64,000 bases of DNA from Chloroflexia bacterium SDU3-3 (GTDB lineage Bacteria > Chloroflexota > Chloroflexia > Chloroflexales > Roseiflexaceae): assembly GCA_009268125.1 (NCBI GenBank), contig WBOU01000002.1, forward strand, positions 1-64,000, in the 5' to 3' direction. This document shows, piece after piece, positions 15,873 to 24,193 of the stretch; position 1 is the first letter of the stretch; each line of letters begins with the position of its first letter. Below the pieces are notes generated by a model, which was given only the letters and a program-made list of their open reading frames with translations, searched no databases and was not told the DNA's origin. Position numbers and translations under genes: made by a program.

Positions 15873-18665
15873 ATGCTTGCGGATCTGCACACGCTCGACG
15901 CGCATCTCTCCCAGCACCCGCTGCTGGCATCGCTGCTGCGCACCAAGCTCATCCCACCCGAGCCACGGCCCGATCTGGTGGCGCGCTCGCGGGTGAGCCA
16001 GCTGCTCAACGTGAGCGCGGCGCGGCGCTACACCCTGGTGGCCGCACCAGCTGGCTTTGGCAAGACCACCGCGCTCAGCACGTGGGCGCGCGAGGCGCGG
16101 CAGCGCGTGGCCTGGGTGGGGCTGGATGCCAGCGACAGCGACCCCATGCGCTTCTGGGCCTACGTGATCGCGGCGATGAGCGTGTTTGTACCTGCGCTCA
16201 CCGGGCAGGCGCTCGACCTGCTGCAGTCGGCGTCGCAGATCACGCTGCTGGAAAGCCTGACGTCGGCGATCATCGCCGCGCTGGGCGCGCAGGCCGATCC
16301 GCTGGTGCTGGTGCTAGATGACTACCACCTGATCGAGGCCGCCGCCACCCACAGCTCGCTGGCCTTCCTGCTCGCCCACGCCCCGCCCCAGCTGCACCTG
16401 ATGGTGGCCAGCCGCCGCGACCCGCCGCTCAACCTGGCCCGCGAGCGGGCGCGCGGCAGCCTAGCCGAGCTGCGCGCCGCCGACCTGCGCTTCACCGTGG
16501 ATGAGGCCGGCGACCTGCTGAACACCGTCGGCGTGCGCCTGAGCCAGGCCGAGATCACCACGCTGGCCGCACGCACCGAGGGCTGGATCGCCGGGCTGCA
16601 GCTGGTGGCCCTGGCCCTGCCCGAGCAGGCCAGCATCCCGCAGTTCATCGGCTCGCTGCGCGGCAGCGACCGCTACATCCTGGACTATCTGGTGGATGAG
16701 GTGCTGGCCCACCAGCCGCCCGAGGTGCAATCCTTCCTGCTCAAAACATCCATCCTGCAGCGCCTGAGCGCATCGCTCTGCGAGGCCGTGACGGCGGAGC
16801 CAAACGCCCAGCAGATGCTGGAGCAGCTGGAGCAGAGCAACCTGTTCATCGACCCGCTCGACCGCGACCGTGGCTGGTACCGCTACCACCAGCTGTTCGC
16901 CGAGTTCCTGCAGGCCCGGCTGGGCCAGCTCTACCGCAGCGAGCTGCCCGGCCTGCACCTGCGCGCGGCCCAGTGGTACCTGGCGCACCAGATGCGCACC
17001 GAGGCGCTAGAGCACGCCCTGCAGAGCAGCGACCAGCGCCTGGCCGCCCAGCTGATCGCCGACAACGCCACCACCATGCTGCCCGACGGCGAGATGCACC
17101 AGCTGCTGCGCTGGATCGACGCACTGGACGACGAGGCCATGCGCGCGGTGCCTCGGCTCTACATCATCCAGTTCTGGGCGCTGGCCACCACCTCGCAGTT
17201 CGACGCCGCCGAGAAGCAGCTGCTGCACACCGAGCCGCTGCTGATGCAGATTATCGAGAGCGGCGAGATGGATGACGCCAAGCGCGAGCTGCGGGGCGAG
17301 CTGCACCTGCTGCGGGCCGCATTCGCCCTGATGCACGGCAATATCGAGCAGGCCAACGCCTACGGCAAACAGGCCCAGGGCATGCTCTCGCCCAGCAACC
17401 GCTTCATGCAGATCTTGATCACCTGGCTGAAGGGGTTTCAGGCCATCCTCAACCGCGACATCGAGCTGGCCACCGCCACCTTCACCAAGGCGCTTGAGAC
17501 CGGCTACGGCAGCGGCAACGCCGCGATCGCCCTGGCCGCCGTCTACGGCCTGAGCTACCTGCAGATCATCAACGGCAACCTGCAGAGCGCCAGCTCGCTG
17601 CTGCAGATGGCCGTGCGCCGCTTCGAGACCACCAACCGCACGCCCTCGCCGGTGGCCAGCCTGATCTACCTGGTGCTGAGCAAGGTGCTGCGCGAGCACA
17701 ACGCGCTGGATGAGGCCCAGCGCACCGCCGAGACCAGCATCCAGCTGGCGCAGCGCTGGGGCAACATCCACATCCTGGTGGAGACGCACATCAACCTGGC
17801 GCGCGTCCAGCGCGCCCAGGGCCAACTCGACGTGGCGCTGGAGACGACATGGGAGGCCTACAGCTTCCTCGACCAGCTGACCAACACCGCGTGGCTGCGC
17901 ATGAACATCACATCCGAGCGCATCCGCATCCTGCTGGCCAAGGGCGAGCTTGATGAGATCAGCACGCGCGTGGAGTTCTACCGCATGCACATCGGCACGC
18001 TGCGCCGCAAGGACACGCTGACCATGCCGCTGCGCCGCGAGCTAGAGGTGCTGATCTACACCCGCATGCTGCTGGCCCAGGCGGCAGGCGGTGCCGCGCC
18101 CGCCGCGCTGGCCGAGGCCAACGAGCTGCTGGCCGAGGTGCAGCAGCGCGTGGTGGAGTCGGGGCCGAAGGAGCGGCTGATCGAGGTGATGGCGCTGCAG
18201 GCGATCGCGGCGAGGATCGGCGGCGACCAGCCGCAGGCGATGGCGCTGATCGGGGAGGCGCTGCGCCAGGCCGCGCCGGGGGGGTTCATCCGAGTCTTCG
18301 CCGACGAGGGCGCGCAGGCCCACCTGCTGATCAAAGGCTACCACGAGCTGCTGGCCCAGGGGCGCGCGCCGGTGGCGGTCGACCCCGGCTACGTGCGCGC
18401 GCTGCTGGGCGCGTTCCCCCAGGCGCTGCCCGCACCGCAGGAGCCGCCTGCCCCGCCGCGCGCCTCGGGCGGCATCCTCAGCGAGCGCGAGCTGGATGTG
18501 CTGCGGCTGGTGGCCACTGGCGCAGCCACCAGCCAGATCGCCGAGGCGCTGGTGATCGCCCCCGGCACCGTGAAGCGCCACCTGCACAGCATCTACGGCA
18601 AGCTGGATGCGCGCAACCGCACCCAGGTGCTTGAGCGCGCCCGCGCCCTGCGGCTGATCGACTAG
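15873..18665 (+). CDS. MalT-like LuxR-family ATP-dependent transcriptional regulator
   Basis: About 930 aa if started at ATG 15873 (MLADLHTLDA), just ahead of the family opening LLRTKLIPPEPRPDLV; an in-frame upstream start at 15747 is possible but has no supporting site. Layout: STAND/AAA-type NTPase with P-loop APAGFGKTT (about 58-66) and Walker B LVLVLDDYHLIE; a winged-helix/arm segment with YRYHQLFAEFLQARL; a long array of TPR-like helical repeats (about 400-800); and a C-terminal LuxR HTH (about 868-930, LSERELDVLRLVATGAATSQIAEAL...TVKRHLHSIYGKL). MalT-type proteins are signal-responsive activators; the inducer here is unknown. It diverges from the ABC ATPase, a plausible target. Its stop shares the palindrome CTAG (18662-18665) with the stop of the convergent gene. 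Confidence 0.93.
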   Translation: MLADLHTLDAHLSQHPLLASLLRTKLIPPEPRPDLVARSRVSQLLNVSAARRYTLVAAPAGFGKTTALSTWAREARQRVAWVGLDASDSDPMRFWAYVIAAMSVFVPALTGQALDLLQSASQITLLESLTSAIIAALGAQADPLVLVLDDYHLIEAAATHSSLAFLLAHAPPQLHLMVASRRDPPLNLARERARGSLAELRAADLRFTVDEAGDLLNTVGVRLSQAEITTLAARTEGWIAGLQLVALALPEQASIPQFIGSLRGSDRYILDYLVDEVLAHQPPEVQSFLLKTSILQRLSASLCEAVTAEPNAQQMLEQLEQSNLFIDPLDRDRGWYRYHQLFAEFLQARLGQLYRSELPGLHLRAAQWYLAHQMRTEALEHALQSSDQRLAAQLIADNATTMLPDGEMHQLLRWIDALDDEAMRAVPRLYIIQFWALATTSQFDAAEKQLLHTEPLLMQIIESGEMDDAKRELRGELHLLRAAFALMHGNIEQANAYGKQAQGMLSPSNRFMQILITWLKGFQAILNRDIELATATFTKALETGYGSGNAAIALAAVYGLSYLQIINGNLQSASSLLQMAVRRFETTNRTPSPVASLIYLVLSKVLREHNALDEAQRTAETSIQLAQRWGNIHILVETHINLARVQRAQGQLDVALETTWEAYSFLDQLTNTAWLRMNITSERIRILLAKGELDEISTRVEFYRMHIGTLRRKDTLTMPLRRELEVLIYTRMLLAQAAGGAAPAALAEANELLAEVQQRVVESGPKERLIEVMALQAIAARIGGDQPQAMALIGEALRQAAPGGFIRVFADEGAQAHLLIKGYHELLAQGRAPVAVDPGYVRALLGAFPQALPAPQEPPAPPRASGGILSERELDVLRLVATGAATSQIAEALVIAPGTVKRHLHSIYGKLDARNRTQVLERARALRLID

Positions 18666-19381
18666 CGCGGGGAGAGATAGGGGTCGCCCGGCAGCGCGAT
18701 CGGCCTGATCGCGCGGGCCGCGATCGCGGGCCGCACCTCGCCATCCACGAGCGTGCTGGAGAGCACGCCATCCACCGCCACCCACTGGTCATCGGCCAGC
18801 GCATCCACGCCCGCGCCCACCAGGGGCATGCCCACCGCGCTAGCATCGGCGGCGCAGCACGCCACCACGTAGCGCGCCACGTACACCACCTGCGAGCCGC
18901 GCGGGCGAAACACAAACCCCTCCACATATGCGGGTGCGCCAGCCTCGGGCAGCTGCTGCGTGCTGGCCGCAATGCCCCAGTCGAGCAGATCCCACATGCG
19001 CGTGTCGCCCTGGGCCAGCCGTCCCTGCTGGAAGCCGCCCAGCGCATCGGCGCGGCCCGCCAGGCTGGCCGCCCCCAGCGGCTGCGCGGGCGTGAATGTG
19101 CCCAACAGCAGCGGGATGGCCAGCAGCATGTAGGCGGGAGCGCGGCCCGCCAGCAGCTCGGGCGACTCGCTAAAAATGCCACGCACGCGCCCCAGGCCCA
19201 TGGCGATCAGCAGCAGCGCCGCGCCCTGCACCAGCAGCGTGTAGCGCGGGTTGATGTAGTAGGCTAGCCCGCCGTGGGATGCCTTGGCCAGCAGCATCAC
19301 GCCAGTGAGGCCCAGCAGCGCGGTCTCGATCAGGGCAGGCCAGCAGATCGGCAGCTGCTCGCGTCGCTGGTAGGTGGTCAT
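18662..19381 (-). CDS. TIGR03943-family membrane protein (YcgQ-like)
   Basis: 239 aa from ATG 19379-19381. The N-terminal half has four hydrophobic segments (ALLGLTGVMLLAKA, LLVQGAALLLIAMGLG, YMLLAIPLLLGTFTPA). The C-terminal half is soluble, with VEGFVFRP..., an ACCAADASAVG Cys-pair segment and a D-QWVAVDGVL strand, the pattern of TIGR03943 proteins. Members are nearly always paired with a CECG permease, as here: the start overlaps the permease stop by 4 nt (ATGA), indicating translational coupling. The pair is often linked with zinc or metal homeostasis, and a Zn/Mn uptake system lies beside it, but a transport substrate is not established. The last codon overlaps the stop of the convergent regulator. 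Confidence 0.82.
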   Translation of the reverse strand: MTTYQRREQLPICWPALIETALLGLTGVMLLAKASHGGLAYYINPRYTLLVQGAALLLIAMGLGRVRGIFSESPELLAGRAPAYMLLAIPLLLGTFTPAQPLGAASLAGRADALGGFQQGRLAQGDTRMWDLLDWGIAASTQQLPEAGAPAYVEGFVFRPRGSQVVYVARYVVACCAADASAVGMPLVGAGVDALADDQWVAVDGVLSSTLVDGEVRPAIAARAIRPIALPGDPYLSPR

Positions 19382-20433
19382 AGCGCCCCCAGCAGGTTCA
19401 GCGCCACGCAGGCCGCCGCCACCAGCGCCGCGCTCAGCAGCACCAGCCCGGCCACTGCGCGGGGCGGAAACGTGCTGGTGAACATCAGCACGCTCTTGAT
19501 ATCGACCATCGGGCCAAAGACGAGGAAGGCCAGCAGCGCGCTGGGGGCGAAGCTGCCCACGAACGAGAGCGCCACAAAAGCATCCACCGTCGAGCAGATC
19601 GAGAGCGCCGCTGCCAGCAGCATCATGGCTAGCACCGAGAGCACTGGCCCCTGGCCAAGCGCCGTGAGCGCCGCCGGGGAGATGAAGGTCTGGAGCGCCG
19701 CCGCCAGCAGCCCGCCGATCACCAGAAAGCGACTCATCTCGAAAAACTCCTCGCGGGCATGGCCTAACAGGTGCGCCAGCCAGCCCGCGCCATGCTCGTG
19801 GTGGTGGTGGCCCGCGTGGGCATCCAGCGCACCCAGGTGCGCCCACAGCGCATCACGCGCCGTGGCGCTGCCGCCCAGGGCCATCGCCACCGCCATCGCC
19901 ACCACCAGCGTCAGCCCCACGCGCCATGCCACAAAGCCCCAGCCCAGCGTGCCGACAAACGCCACCGCCGTGCTGATGATCACCACCGGGTTCACCACCG
20001 GCGCGGCCAGCACGAAGGCGATGCCCAGCGCGGGGTGGGCGCCCTTCTGCATCAGGCGGCGGGCGGCGGGCACCGCGCCGCACTCGCACACCGGGAAGGC
20101 CAGCCCCAGCAGCGCGCCCAGCAGCGCCGCCCCCAGCGCGCCGCGCGGCGCCGCCCGCTGGATGCGCTCGGGCGTAAGATACAGCTCGATCGCCGCCGAG
20201 ACCACCACGCCCGCCAGCAGAAAGGGCAGCGCCTCGAAGAAGATGCCCAGGAACACCGTCACAAAGCCGCGCAGCCGCCCGGCCAGCCCCGCCAGCGCGG
20301 CGGGCACCAGCAGCCCGCTGCCCAGCCACAGCGCCGCCGCCAGCAGCGCCGCCGCGCCCCACAGGCCCGCGCGGCGCATGCGCGCGCTCGGCGCCAGCCG
20401 CCGCGCGCCAGCGGCCCAAAATACATCTGCCAT
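19378..20433 (-). CDS. CECG-type permease (ArsP_1/UPF0718, YraQ/YcgR family)
   Basis: 351 aa, about eight to ten membrane spans. Diagnostic motifs: FFEALPFLLAGVVVS, FPVCECGAVPAARRL (the conserved Cys-Glu-Cys-Gly), APVVNPVVIISTAVAF, and in the second half CSTVDAFVALSFVGSF and FGPMVDIKSVLMF. A central cytoplasmic loop is His-rich (HLGALDAHAGHHHHEHG), suggesting metal contact. Family members have been proposed as permeases for organoarsenicals or metal-related solutes; the actual cargo here is unknown. It is the first gene of a two-gene operon with the TIGR03943 protein and is divergent from the Zn/Mn ABC operon, from which it is separated by ~450 bp of regulatory DNA. Confidence 0.88.
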   Translation of the reverse strand: MADVFWAAGARRLAPSARMRRAGLWGAAALLAAALWLGSGLLVPAALAGLAGRLRGFVTVFLGIFFEALPFLLAGVVVSAAIELYLTPERIQRAAPRGALGAALLGALLGLAFPVCECGAVPAARRLMQKGAHPALGIAFVLAAPVVNPVVIISTAVAFVGTLGWGFVAWRVGLTLVVAMAVAMALGGSATARDALWAHLGALDAHAGHHHHEHGAGWLAHLLGHAREEFFEMSRFLVIGGLLAAALQTFISPAALTALGQGPVLSVLAMMLLAAALSICSTVDAFVALSFVGSFAPSALLAFLVFGPMVDIKSVLMFTSTFPPRAVAGLVLLSAALVAAACVALNLLGAL

Positions 20434-20780
20434 ATCGCCCCCTATGCCTCGGCCAGAACCGCCCCGGCTTGCAGCCGATCCATCCGCAGCGCGGGGCGAG
20501 CGGTTAGTTATGCCGCGATGCGCTTTTATTCAATACGCATAAAAAACTCATCGAGCTGCACAATCCTATTGAGACAAGATACAGAAATATACCAGATCTG
20601 GTGTGGAAAACAAGACGCTTGGCCAAGTGTTTTCCCCAAGCGATCTAGCCCAATGACTGCTGGCCTTGGAGGAATATAGGCAGATATGGCATGGATCAGG
20701 CCGACATCGTACCATATCTTATCCCCAATTTGTGTGTATAGCCTGTGGATAATGTGCAGAAAAACCGTGGAAGGGGCGGC
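20434..20780. other. Divergent intergenic region between two metal operons
   Basis: About 350 nt without a gene. It includes an 8-bp inverted repeat AGATATGG (20682-20689) and CCATATCT (20712-20719) spaced 22 nt apart, and a short palindrome CCAGATCTGG near 20596. These may bind a regulator of either flanking operon. No promoter for the leftward permease operon was clear. Confidence 0.45.
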
Positions 20781-20809
20781 TTGACAAAATCCCCTTATTG
20801 ATACATTAT
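20781..20809 (+). promoter_or_regulatory. Promoter of the Zn/Mn ABC operon
   Basis: Perfect -35 TTGACA (20781-20786), 17-nt spacer and -10 CATTAT (20804-20809). The leader to ATG 20886 is about 70 nt. Confidence 0.7.
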
Positions 20810-20813
20810 ATCT
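20799..20813 (+). promoter_or_regulatory. Candidate Fur/Zur-type operator overlapping the -10
   Basis: A 7-1-7 dyad TGATACA-T-TATATCT, five of seven pairs symmetrical, which is the size and layout of Fur-family (Zur/Fur/PerR) boxes. It covers the -10 element, so binding would repress the operon. Regulation of zinc uptake by Zur is well known; assignment here is inference from one site. Confidence 0.35.
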
Positions 20814-20885
20814 TTAGCAGCGACGCTTGCCTTTTCTCAGCCATCTCGCCTGCCATGAAGCAGGCTCGCACCAGAAAGTGAACCC

Positions 20886-21884
20886 ATGAAGCTCGTCTCA
20901 CCTGCCCTGGCCCGCTGGGCCGCCCTACTGGCCGTGGCCAGCCTGAGCCTGGCCGCCTGCGCCAGCACGCCCGCAGCCAGCACACCTGCAGCATCCCAAG
21001 CTACTGCGCCCGCAGCCGAGGCCACCGCAGCCACCCCAGCCGCAGCCGAGGCCACCGCAGCGCCCGCAGCCAAGCTGCATGCCGTCACCACCATGAGCAT
21101 TCTGGCCGACATGGTGCGCAACGTGGGCGGCGACCGCGTGGAGGCCGAGAACATCATCCCGATCGGGGCCGGGCCAGAGGACTACCAGGCCACCCCGCAG
21201 GACGCCCAGAAGATCGCCGAGGCCGACATCCTGTTCTACAACGGCTTTGGCCTGGAGGACTGGCTCACCCCACTGTTCGAGAGCGCAGGCAAGCCCGACA
21301 TGCCCAGGGTGGCCGTGGCCGAGGGCCTGACCGGCATCGACGCCGACGAGGAGTTCGCGCAGGGCAACCCGCACTTCTGGATGAGCGCGGCCAACGGCAT
21401 GGCCTATGTCGAGAACATCCGCAAGGCCCTGGTGCAGGCCGACCCGGCGGGCGAGGCCAGCTACAACGCCAACGCCGCCGCCTATGCCGCCAAGCTCCAG
21501 GCCCTGAACGACGAGCTAAAGCAGCAGGCCGCCGCCCTTCCCGAATCCCAGCGCAAGCTGGTGACCAACCACGACGCCTTCCCCTACTTCGCGCAGGAGT
21601 ACGGCTTCACCGTGGTGGGCAACATCCTCACCAACCCCGAGGCCCAGCCCTCCGCAGGCGAGCTAGCCAAGCTGATCGAGGAGATCAAGGCCCAGGGCGT
21701 CAAGGCGGTGTTCTCCGAGTCGCAGTTCAGCACCGCCCTGAGCGAGACTCTAGCCAAGGAGGCGGGCGCGCAGGTGGTGGCCAACCTCTACACCGACACG
21801 CTGGGCGAGCCGGGCACCGAGGGCGGCAGCTACATCGACATGCTACGCTACGACATGAAGACCGTGGTCGACGCGCTCAAGTAG
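20886..21884 (+). CDS. znuA: Zn/Mn ABC transporter substrate-binding lipoprotein
   Basis: 332 aa. Lipoprotein signal with lipobox LAAC (Cys25), an Ala/Thr/Pro-rich tether (about 26-60), then the cluster A-I metal-binding fold. Ligand positions visible: NPHFWM (His163), TNHDAF (His229) and YTDTLGEP (Asp304). The first ligand, His in the family motif GxxPHxYxPxPxD, reads GPEDYQATPQD, so Glu98 stands where His is expected. No His-rich loop typical of zinc-specific ZnuA is present. Metal choice (Zn, Mn or other) therefore cannot be called safely and the symbol is provisional. First gene of the operon with ATPase and permease downstream, under a strong promoter with a Zur-like dyad. Confidence 0.88.
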   Translation: MKLVSPALARWAALLAVASLSLAACASTPAASTPAASQATAPAAEATAATPAAAEATAAPAAKLHAVTTMSILADMVRNVGGDRVEAENIIPIGAGPEDYQATPQDAQKIAEADILFYNGFGLEDWLTPLFESAGKPDMPRVAVAEGLTGIDADEEFAQGNPHFWMSAANGMAYVENIRKALVQADPAGEASYNANAAAYAAKLQALNDELKQQAAALPESQRKLVTNHDAFPYFAQEYGFTVVGNILTNPEAQPSAGELAKLIEEIKAQGVKAVFSESQFSTALSETLAKEAGAQVVANLYTDTLGEPGTEGGSYIDMLRYDMKTVVDALK

Positions 21885-21911
21885 CCGCCAGCTCACATCC
21901 AGGCCAGAGCA

Positions 21912-21945
21912 CGGCGGGCCGACCCTGCGCAGGGTCGGCCCGCCG
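21912..21945 (+). repeat. Perfect 17-bp intergenic hairpin between binding protein and ATPase genes
   Basis: Left arm CGGCGGGCCGACCCTGC (21912-21928) is immediately followed by its exact reverse complement (21929-21945). No T-run follows, so it is not a standard terminator. It may stabilise the upstream mRNA or attenuate transcription, giving more binding protein than ATPase and permease, which is common in ABC uptake operons. Confidence 0.6.
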
Positions 21946-21997
21946 CCGCGCATCACCGCGCCGCCTATTCTCTGGTACTATAGCAGCCAGGAATCAT

Positions 21998-22804
21998 ATG
22001 ACTATTGCCACTTATCCTATGGAAACTCCCACCACAGCAGCCGCCAGCACCAGCGCTCCTGCTATCGCTATAGAAAACCTGACGGTGCAGTATGACGGCA
22101 CCCGCGTGCTTGAGGGCGTCAGCTTCGAGCTGCCCCAGGGCCAGCTGGTGGGCATCATCGGGCCAAACGGCGCTGGCAAGACCACCATGCTCAAGGCCAT
22201 CCTCGGCCTCATCCCCACCGAGGGCGGCAGCATCCACATCTGCGGCGTGCCCGCCGCCAAGCACGGCGGGCGGGTGGCCTATGTGCCCCAGCGCGACGTG
22301 ATCAACTGGCGCTTCCCGGCCAGCGTGGCCGACGTGGTGCTGATGGGGCGCTACGGCAGGCTGGGCTGGCTGCGCCGCCCCGGCCCCGCCGACCGCGCCC
22401 TGGCCGCCGCCTGCCTGGAGCAGGTGGGCATGCAGGCCTTCGCATCCCGCCCGATCACCGATCTCTCCGGCGGGCAGCAGCAGCGCGTGTTCCTGGCCCG
22501 CGCCCTAGCGCAGGAGCCGGATGTGCTGCTGCTGGATGAGCCGATCAGCGGCGTGGACGCGCCCACCCAGGAGATCATCCTCGACATCCTGGCCGGGCTG
22601 GCCGCGCAGGGCAAGACCCTGCTGCTCACCACGCACGACCTGCACTGCAACATGGATCGCTTCAGCGCGCTGCTGGCGCTCAACCACCGGCTGGTGGCGC
22701 TGGGGCCGGTGGAGCAGGTGCTCACCCCCCACAACTTGGCAGCAACCTATGGCACGCAGGTGGTGCTGTCCGACGGCACCGGCGTGACCCTTATCAATCA
22801 GTAG
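21998..22804 (+). CDS. znuC: Zn/Mn ABC transporter ATP-binding protein
   Basis: 268 aa. All ATPase motifs are intact: Walker A GIIGPNGAGKTTML, Q-loop VPQRDVINWRFP, signature LSGGQQQRVFLARAL, Walker B VLLLDEPISGVD, and switch His in LLTTHDL. The Q-loop followed by a W-FP segment is typical of the Zn/Mn/Fe (MntB/ZnuC/TroB) subfamily. ATG 21998 has AGGA six nt upstream; a second in-frame Met (22019) is possible. A Thr/Ala-rich stretch of about 20 residues precedes the ATPase fold. It would power the permease encoded 8 nt downstream. Confidence 0.93.
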   Translation: MTIATYPMETPTTAAASTSAPAIAIENLTVQYDGTRVLEGVSFELPQGQLVGIIGPNGAGKTTMLKAILGLIPTEGGSIHICGVPAAKHGGRVAYVPQRDVINWRFPASVADVVLMGRYGRLGWLRRPGPADRALAAACLEQVGMQAFASRPITDLSGGQQQRVFLARALAQEPDVLLLDEPISGVDAPTQEIILDILAGLAAQGKTLLLTTHDLHCNMDRFSALLALNHRLVALGPVEQVLTPHNLAATYGTQVVLSDGTGVTLINQ

Positions 22805-22812
22805 AATCAGCT

Positions 22813-23670
22813 ATGACCTGCAGCAATCTTTGGGAGTGCGTGGCCGCGCCGCTCCAGTACGAGTTCATCCGCAACAGCCTGATCGCGGCGATCATCATCG
22901 GCGTGGTCTGCGCCTTCGTGGGCGCGTTTGTGGTGCTTCAAGATCTGGCCTTCATCGGCGATGCCCTGGCCCACGCATCCTTCCCCGGCGCGGTGATCGC
23001 CTTCATGTTTAACCTGAATCTGGCCATCGGCGGGGCGGTGGCCGGGCTGCTCACCGCGCTGGGCATCGGCGTGATCGTGCGCCGCAGCAAGGTGAGCCAG
23101 GATACCGCCATCGGCGTGCTGTTCGCGGGCACCTTCGCGCTGGGCGTGCTGCTGTTCTCGCGGATCAAGAACAACACCAAGGATCTGTTTGGCCTGCTGC
23201 TGGGCGACGTGCTGGCCATCCGCAGCAGCGACCTGATCGTGATCGGCATCATGGGCCTGATCGTGATCGGCACCATCCTGGCGCTCTACAAAGAGCTGAC
23301 GCTCATGACCTTCGACCGGCTCCAGGCCGAGGTGATCGGCCTGCCCGTGGCCTGGCTGCACGAGCTGCTGCTGGCGCTCATGGCCATCACCATCGTGATC
23401 GCGGTGCAGACGGTAGGGATCGTGCTGGTGGTGGCCATGCTAGTCACCCCGGCGGCCACGGCCACCCTGCTGGTGCGGCGCTTCCCCATGGTCATCCTCG
23501 TGGGCGCGGTGCAGGGCGTGATCGGCACAGTGGCGGGGCTGTACATCTCGTACTACATGAATGTGGCCTCGGGCGCATCGATGGTGCTGGTGATGACGCT
23601 TATGTTCGCCATGGCGCTGGTGTTCTCCCGGCTGCGCGGGCGCTTCCGCCAGCGGCGCGCGGCGGCATAG
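22813..23670 (+). CDS. znuB: Zn/Mn ABC transporter permease
   Basis: 285 aa, about eight membrane spans, ABC-3 family. Conserved family segments: YEFIRNSLIAAIIIGVVCA near the N-terminus, GDALAHASFPGAVIAF (the ALAHAsLPG signature), a cytoplasmic loop KNNTKDLFGLLLGDVLAI, and near the C-terminus VGIVLVVAMLVTPAATATLL. It forms the membrane channel for the metal delivered by the lipoprotein upstream. It starts 8 nt after the ATPase stop and is the last gene of the operon, followed by a clear terminator. Confidence 0.93.
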   Translation: MTCSNLWECVAAPLQYEFIRNSLIAAIIIGVVCAFVGAFVVLQDLAFIGDALAHASFPGAVIAFMFNLNLAIGGAVAGLLTALGIGVIVRRSKVSQDTAIGVLFAGTFALGVLLFSRIKNNTKDLFGLLLGDVLAIRSSDLIVIGIMGLIVIGTILALYKELTLMTFDRLQAEVIGLPVAWLHELLLALMAITIVIAVQTVGIVLVVAMLVTPAATATLLVRRFPMVILVGAVQGVIGTVAGLYISYYMNVASGASMVLVMTLMFAMALVFSRLRGRFRQRRAAA

Positions 23671-23691
23671 GGCGCAGCTCAGCGCATTGGG

Positions 23692-23724
23692 AAGGCCTGC
23701 CAACACATGTCGGCAGGCCTTTTG
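23692..23724 (+). terminator. Terminator of the Zn/Mn ABC operon
   Basis: Perfect 10-bp stem AAGGCCTGCC (23692-23701) and GGCAGGCCTT (23712-23721), a 10-nt loop, and a short T run (TTTTG). Confidence 0.85.
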
Positions 23725-23773
23725 TGTACGCTATGATCTTCGGCAACCAATATAAACACCGCATCTAGGGAAT

Positions 23774-24193
23774 ATGAAACTTCTTTTCACCCGCCACCGC
23801 ATCGCCGTGGCCCTGGCCGCACTGAGCGTAGGAGCGCTGGGCTTGCTGACGCGCTCGGCGCTGGTGCCGCGCGGCAGCCTAGCCGGGCAGTATGGCGGCG
23901 ACGCGCTGTGGGCCACACTGGTGTACCTGCTGGCGCGCTGGCTATGGCCGCATGCGCCCGTGGCCCGCGCCGCGGCGGGGGCGGCTGCCCTCGCCGCGGC
24001 GGTGGAGCTGAGCCAGCTCTACCACGCGCCGTGGCTCGACGCGGTGCGGCAGACGACGCTAGGGCACCTCGTGCTGGGCCAGGGCTTCTTGTGGAGCGAC
24101 ATGGCCTGCTATGCGGCGGGCGTGGCGCTGGGCGCGTGCGCCGAGCTGGGCCTGCGGCGGGCGTATCAGCGCTTTTTCCTGTCACTGCGATAA
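23774..24193 (+). CDS. DUF2809 family membrane protein
   Basis: 139 aa with four membrane spans. DUF2809 features are clear: an opening with GALGLLTRS, then GDALWATLVYLL, VELSQLYHAPWLDAVRQTTLG and LVLGQGFLWSDMACYAAGV. The family is widespread, small and of unknown function. The last 12 nt overlap the 3' end of the convergent acyltransferase gene (24182-24193), with no room for a conventional terminator between them. Confidence 0.85.
   Translation: MKLLFTRHRIAVALAALSVGALGLLTRSALVPRGSLAGQYGGDALWATLVYLLARWLWPHAPVARAAAGAAALAAAVELSQLYHAPWLDAVRQTTLGHLVLGQGFLWSDMACYAAGVALGACAELGLRRAYQRFFLSLR

Noticed and set aside
20799-20813. Confident Zur box
   Set aside because: Only five of seven dyad pairs match and there is one site, so it is kept as a low-confidence candidate and not as a firm operator.
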